Shown piece by piece: positions 23,205-25,738 of a stretch of DNA of 25,738 nucleotides. How positions within the stretch are numbered: position 1 is the stretch's first letter; each line of letters begins with the position of its first letter. Source of the DNA: CAZFGK01 sp964518635 (GTDB taxonomy: Bacteria; Zixibacteria; MSB-5A5; GN15; FEB-12). A model generated the notes under the pieces. That model did no database searches, had not been told where the DNA came from, and saw nothing but the letters and a program-made list of their open reading frames with translations. Where the stretch lies: positions 1-25,738 of the forward strand of contig CAZFGK010000028.1 of NCBI GenBank assembly GCA_964518635.1, given 5' to 3'. Made by a program: the position numbers and the translations under genes.

Positions 23205-24302
23205 TCATCCTTTCTTTCGTTTGCGAATGAGTTCTTCGAGATCCTTTGTTGGGATACTGTCTTCACGCTCTTCTTGGTTGTAGTTCTTTTCATACATTTT
23301 CCTCACAACTTCAATTGATTGATCAATGGGCATTGCCCCGTAATTTTCCATCAAGTAACGGACATTCTCATGTCCATAGATCGTTGCGATTGCCGTCAAC
23401 TCTTCGTTCGACAGACCAAGCCCTCTCAAGTGAATATTGATCATGTGCCGGAATCTATGCGGGACTATCCCGTTCACTCCTATGCGAGCGAATGATCCTT
23501 GCACAATTTCCCTGATAGGGCCAGCAGACTGCCAATGTTCATCTGAGAGTCCTTGTTCTTCGAACTCGTGGTTTTCATTTATGCCAATTTTGGTCCTTGG
23601 AAAGAGTGGACTCTCTGGGGATGCCCCTAATTCGATCCTCTCCTCGACCCAATCGACGAACACCTTTTCGATTTCCTTCCCGATGGGCAGAAAAGGACAC
23701 TGGAGATTCTTCCCAAACTTGGTATACACTTCATCAGCTGGGAAACGAACGAGCTTCTCATCAAGTGTTACGTGTTTCATTTTCAGGCCGATAACTGCCC
23801 TATCTCGCACTGGAATGAGTGATAGCATTGCGATCAACGACGGGTCTCGTCTCTCGAGCAGGGTTGATTTGGGCAGAGCCCTGAGAACCTCTTTAACTTC
23901 CGCAATTGTTGGAATCCGCTTGTACTGGGGTGACTTCGCCGCTCGGAGGTCACGTTCAGAGGGGTTCAGAAAATTGATCTGCCCCTTTGCAAGCATGCGA
24001 TAGCCAGGCAACATCGAAAGCCAACTTAGAAAGTTTTTGATCTGACGCAGCGTCGTAACAGCACTGCTATTCAACACAAGGTCAGAGTCAGGATTGGTGG
24101 AGGGTCTTGCCAACCGTCGCTTGATCTTGATTGCGTCTTCCTTGCTGAACAATTGATAGGAGCGATCACCCAACTGATCGTCCAGCAAGACAAGAGCGGC
24201 CTCCGCACGACGAATTGTCGACTCGCTCTTGCTGTTCGAGTTTCTCTCGATTTGGAAGTAGTTGAACTTAATCCGGTGCTTGGTCGTTCGTTTTCGTGCC
24301 AT
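23205..24302 (-). CDS. Second, divergent tyrosine recombinase
   Basis: A 365-residue protein. The C-terminal half has a full tyrosine-recombinase set in diverged form: R165 in SLIPVRDRAVIGL (the place of the usual TGLRxGE), K195/K198 in YTKFGK, H282 and R285 in PHRFRH, H311 in YGHE and Y321 in MENYG. The His-to-Tyr distance is one residue longer than in typical integrases. The N-terminal part (28-100) looks like a SAM-like core-binding domain. It is clearly not a recent copy of the integrase at 21906. The ATG at 24302 follows AAAGGA by 9 nt; an earlier ATG (24329) has no ribosome binding site. It overlaps the upstream zinc-ribbon gene by 35 nt and is followed 4 bp later by the HTH gene, so all three are one operon. 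Activity is likely but not proven. Confidence 0.82.
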   Translation of the reverse strand: MARKRTTKHRIKFNYFQIERNSNSKSESTIRRAEAALVLLDDQLGDRSYQLFSKEDAIKIKRRLARPSTNPDSDLVLNSSAVTTLRQIKNFLSWLSMLPGYRMLAKGQINFLNPSERDLRAAKSPQYKRIPTIAEVKEVLRALPKSTLLERRDPSLIAMLSLIPVRDRAVIGLKMKHVTLDEKLVRFPADEVYTKFGKNLQCPFLPIGKEIEKVFVDWVEERIELGASPESPLFPRTKIGINENHEFEEQGLSDEHWQSAGPIREIVQGSFARIGVNGIVPHRFRHMINIHLRGLGLSNEELTAIATIYGHENVRYLMENYGAMPIDQSIEVVRKMYEKNYNQEEREDSIPTKDLEELIRKRKKG

Positions 24303-24813
24303 CCTTACGAATCCTTTCTGGAGTGACATTTAGGAGAGAGTGAGAGTGTTCATGTAATCTGTTTTCTGCCGTCTGCGGTGTGAGAAGTGCCGTCATGAAG
24401 TTCAGAGCGGATTTAGCACTTGCGGCTCGGTACATCCTTGTTCCACAAACCGCACAGTCCCCGGACAATCGAGGTCGTTTCCCGATGTGAATTTCGTGCT
24501 TAACGGACTCGGTGACTGGCCGACGTGGGACGCGACACTTGAAGCAAAATATCTCCCCCGGTTGACATGGTCTCTTGGCATTCTGTTCCTTTTCTCTCAA
24601 AAAGGACTTCAGTTCGTCCCCGATGACGAAGTGTGGAAGACCATCCCTGTGGATGCTGAGACCCTCAGACTCCCAACGAGCGACCGACTCCTCGCAGCAG
24701 CCAAGCTTGAGTGATGCATTCTCGATGGAATAGATTCGATTGCTCTGGAGCTTCCAGTACTCTTTTCGCCAGCTACGTCTTTTGGCCCTTGTTTGATGCG
24801 TTGTTTGCTTCAT
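24268..24813 (-). CDS. HTH plus zinc-ribbon protein of the recombinase operon
   Basis: A 181-residue protein. A basic N-terminus (RAKRRSWRKEYWK) precedes an excisionase-like helix-turn-helix (28-72: IYSIENASLKLGCCEESVARW, then HFVIGDELKSFL). A four-cysteine zinc ribbon follows (C90-x2-C93 and C120-x2-C123, in CFKC and CAVC), then a polar tail. DNA binding is likely. It could be a regulator, a target-site or end-binding partner of the recombinase, or a second directionality factor; I know no characterised homologue. The ATG at 24813 has AAGGAGT 6 nt upstream; the 20 extra codons back to 24873 are not needed. It is the first gene of the three-gene operon and overlaps the recombinase by 35 nt, implying coupled translation. 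Confidence 0.72.
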   Translation of the reverse strand: MKQTTHQTRAKRRSWRKEYWKLQSNRIYSIENASLKLGCCEESVARWESEGLSIHRDGLPHFVIGDELKSFLREKEQNAKRPCQPGEIFCFKCRVPRRPVTESVKHEIHIGKRPRLSGDCAVCGTRMYRAASAKSALNFMTALLTPQTAENRLHEHSHSLLNVTPERIRKDGTKTNDQAPD

Positions 24814-24927
24814 CGCGTACTCCTTAGATTCCGGAAGCAATTCGAACTCAGATGCTGATTCGCTCTTCTGCATTCGTCTTTGCTCTTCTTTGCTAACATT
24901 TGAGTAATTCTACTGGAATTGATTCAC

Positions 24928-24952
24928 AAAAAAAATGGAGCGTCATATCTCC
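24928..24952 (-). terminator. Possible weak terminator of the M78 peptidase gene
   Basis: On the minus strand a 4-bp stem (GGAG/CTCC) around the stop codon is followed by an A and eight T residues. The T-run is good but the stem is short, so it is doubtful. Confidence 0.3.
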
Positions 24953-25734
24953 CCCATGATGTCACCCAAAATTGTAGAAATATGACCCCCACCAGTTTCC
25001 GCTCCATAGTTGGATTGAACCAGCCCCATCGCATTGAGTCTGAACCCGAGTGCCTGCTTTGATACCCCAAAGAAGAATCGAGTCATCGGCAGTGCCACAG
25101 CCCACCGAAATTCGTTGTAGGTGCCAACAAACATCTTTTGCGCCACACCAAATCGTTCAAACCAAAACTCTCCTGGTCCCTTATAGATCATGGGTCTGGC
25201 CTGACCATAGCAGACCTGGAAAACATGACTAACCAACGGTTTCGGCATGAGCAGACCAATGGCGAACCAATTCGCTTCATTTTCAAGCGGATTGTTCTCA
25301 ACATTGTCGATGGTCACTCTGTTATCTCGGAACAACGGTTGATTCGTACAGTGCAACACACCGTGTCCAAACTCATGCCCCACAGTAAACGGATAACGTG
25401 CATCCACGTTGGGCGGTGAGATTCGTTTGTCGATCAGGATCAGACGTTCCGTTGGCATCGTTGCCCCAAGTGGGGGGTGTATATCCTCTTCCGTCTGGAG
25501 ATCAATGCCGGTATGCAGTCCCAACTCAAAAGTGGGATAGAAGACGACTTCATGCAGATCCCGGACCGTCGGTGCGTAGTCGATCAGACGAGGGGAACCA
25601 ATCTCCTCAACGAACGAAGCGAAGATCGCAAGAGTGATTGACTCAATCTCCTCTTTGGTGTACCGCCGATTCTTTGGGTTTTCCGTAAGCTCCCCCATTT
25701 GAAACACAGTTGATAAGTAGAGTTCAACTGGCAT
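24943..25734 (-). CDS. ImmA/IrrE-type M78 metallopeptidase (start near window edge)
   Basis: A 263-residue zinc protease. HEFGH (120-124) supplies two His ligands and the catalytic Glu; E153 in ENEANWFAIGLLMP is the likely third ligand, in the arrangement typical of COG2856/M78. The C-terminal VSKQALGFRLNAMGLV (224-239) is the family's winged-helix-like end. In ICEBs1 the ImmA protease cuts the ImmR repressor to release the element; related genes pair with Xre-type regulators in phage and toxin-antitoxin loci. No HTH_3 repressor is visible, but the upstream side is cut off at the window edge. An ATG lies at 25734 with AAAG before it, 4 nt from the edge, so the true start could be further upstream. 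It is on the same strand as the recombinase operon, 129 bp upstream of it. Confidence 0.82.
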   Translation of the reverse strand: MPVELYLSTVFQMGELTENPKNRRYTKEEIESITLAIFASFVEEIGSPRLIDYAPTVRDLHEVVFYPTFELGLHTGIDLQTEEDIHPPLGATMPTERLILIDKRISPPNVDARYPFTVGHEFGHGVLHCTNQPLFRDNRVTIDNVENNPLENEANWFAIGLLMPKPLVSHVFQVCYGQARPMIYKGPGEFWFERFGVAQKMFVGTYNEFRWAVALPMTRFFFGVSKQALGFRLNAMGLVQSNYGAETGGGHISTILGDIMGEI

Positions 25735-25738
25735 CTTT

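Larger units (their letters stand above)
21812..25738. mobile_element. Left end of a tRNA-integrated mobile element (partial)
   Basis: An integrase gene lies directly downstream of a tRNA. It is followed by a second tyrosine recombinase, two HTH proteins and an ImmA-type peptidase, with no housekeeping gene up to the window end. This is the usual architecture of integrative elements, prophages and genomic islands. The attachment core is expected within the tRNA 3' end (about 21788-21811); I see no second copy in the window, so the right end must lie beyond 25738. No phage structural, conjugation or cargo gene is visible yet, so the element class cannot be named. Confidence 0.65.

Noticed and set aside
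21906..24302. RIT element (three adjacent tyrosine recombinases in one direction)
   Set aside because: Only two recombinases are present, they face each other, and the other two genes are HTH proteins.
24268..24714. Plus-strand frames opposite the zinc-ribbon gene and recombinase
   Set aside because: They mirror the coding frames of the minus-strand operon, which has ribosome binding sites, overlaps and recognisable domains.

Overview
The window looks like a stretch of chromosome from a Gram-negative, probably uncultured bacterium with roughly 50% GC. A lipoprotein with a lipobox, several Sec signal peptides and a likely outer-membrane beta-barrel support a diderm envelope. The Ig-like adhesin-type lipoprotein and the scattered short palindromic repeats recall FCB-group lineages (Zixibacteria-like), but that placement is an inference. 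Genes use the standard bacterial code, with frequent GTG and TTG starts.

Layout. Positions 1-470 hold no gene, only short palindromic repeats. Then come an Ig-like-domain lipoprotein (+), a 76-bp inverted-repeat element and a P1B-type metal-transporting ATPase (-). Next is an overlapping pair (+): a PH-domain membrane protein and a HerA/DUF853 ATPase. It converges on two small minus-strand genes, a periplasmic cupin and a SnoaL/NTF2-like protein. The core metabolic block is a minus-strand metH-metF operon: B12-dependent methionine synthase followed 7 bp later by methylenetetrahydrofolate reductase. MetF makes the methyl-THF that MetH uses. Divergent from it is a tightly packed plus-strand operon (12623-16839): dicarboxylate/amino-acid symporter, SDR oxidoreductase, two small secreted calycin-like proteins and a PflX/COG1313 radical SAM protein. 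Most of its junctions are 4-bp start/stop overlaps.

Positions 16840-19976 are a repeat-rich accessory stretch. Two orphan envelope genes and an Apea-like HEPN protein (a candidate defence gene) sit between copies of at least two palindromic repeat families. A dienelactone-hydrolase-like secreted enzyme (-) and a DUF1579 secreted protein (+) follow, divergently transcribed.

From 21738 to the window end I read the left end of an integrated mobile element. A tRNA-Met gene is followed 94 bp downstream by a tyrosine recombinase (integrase) reading away from it. Converging on the integrase is a three-gene minus-strand operon: a zinc-ribbon/HTH protein, a second divergent tyrosine recombinase and an excisionase-like HTH protein. 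Then comes an ImmA/IrrE-type M78 metallopeptidase. The right end lies outside the window. This recombinase-plus-two-HTH module, with a separate integrase at the tRNA, is the most interesting part of the window; the orphan HEPN protein is second. All family assignments come from reading motifs by eye; no database search was run.
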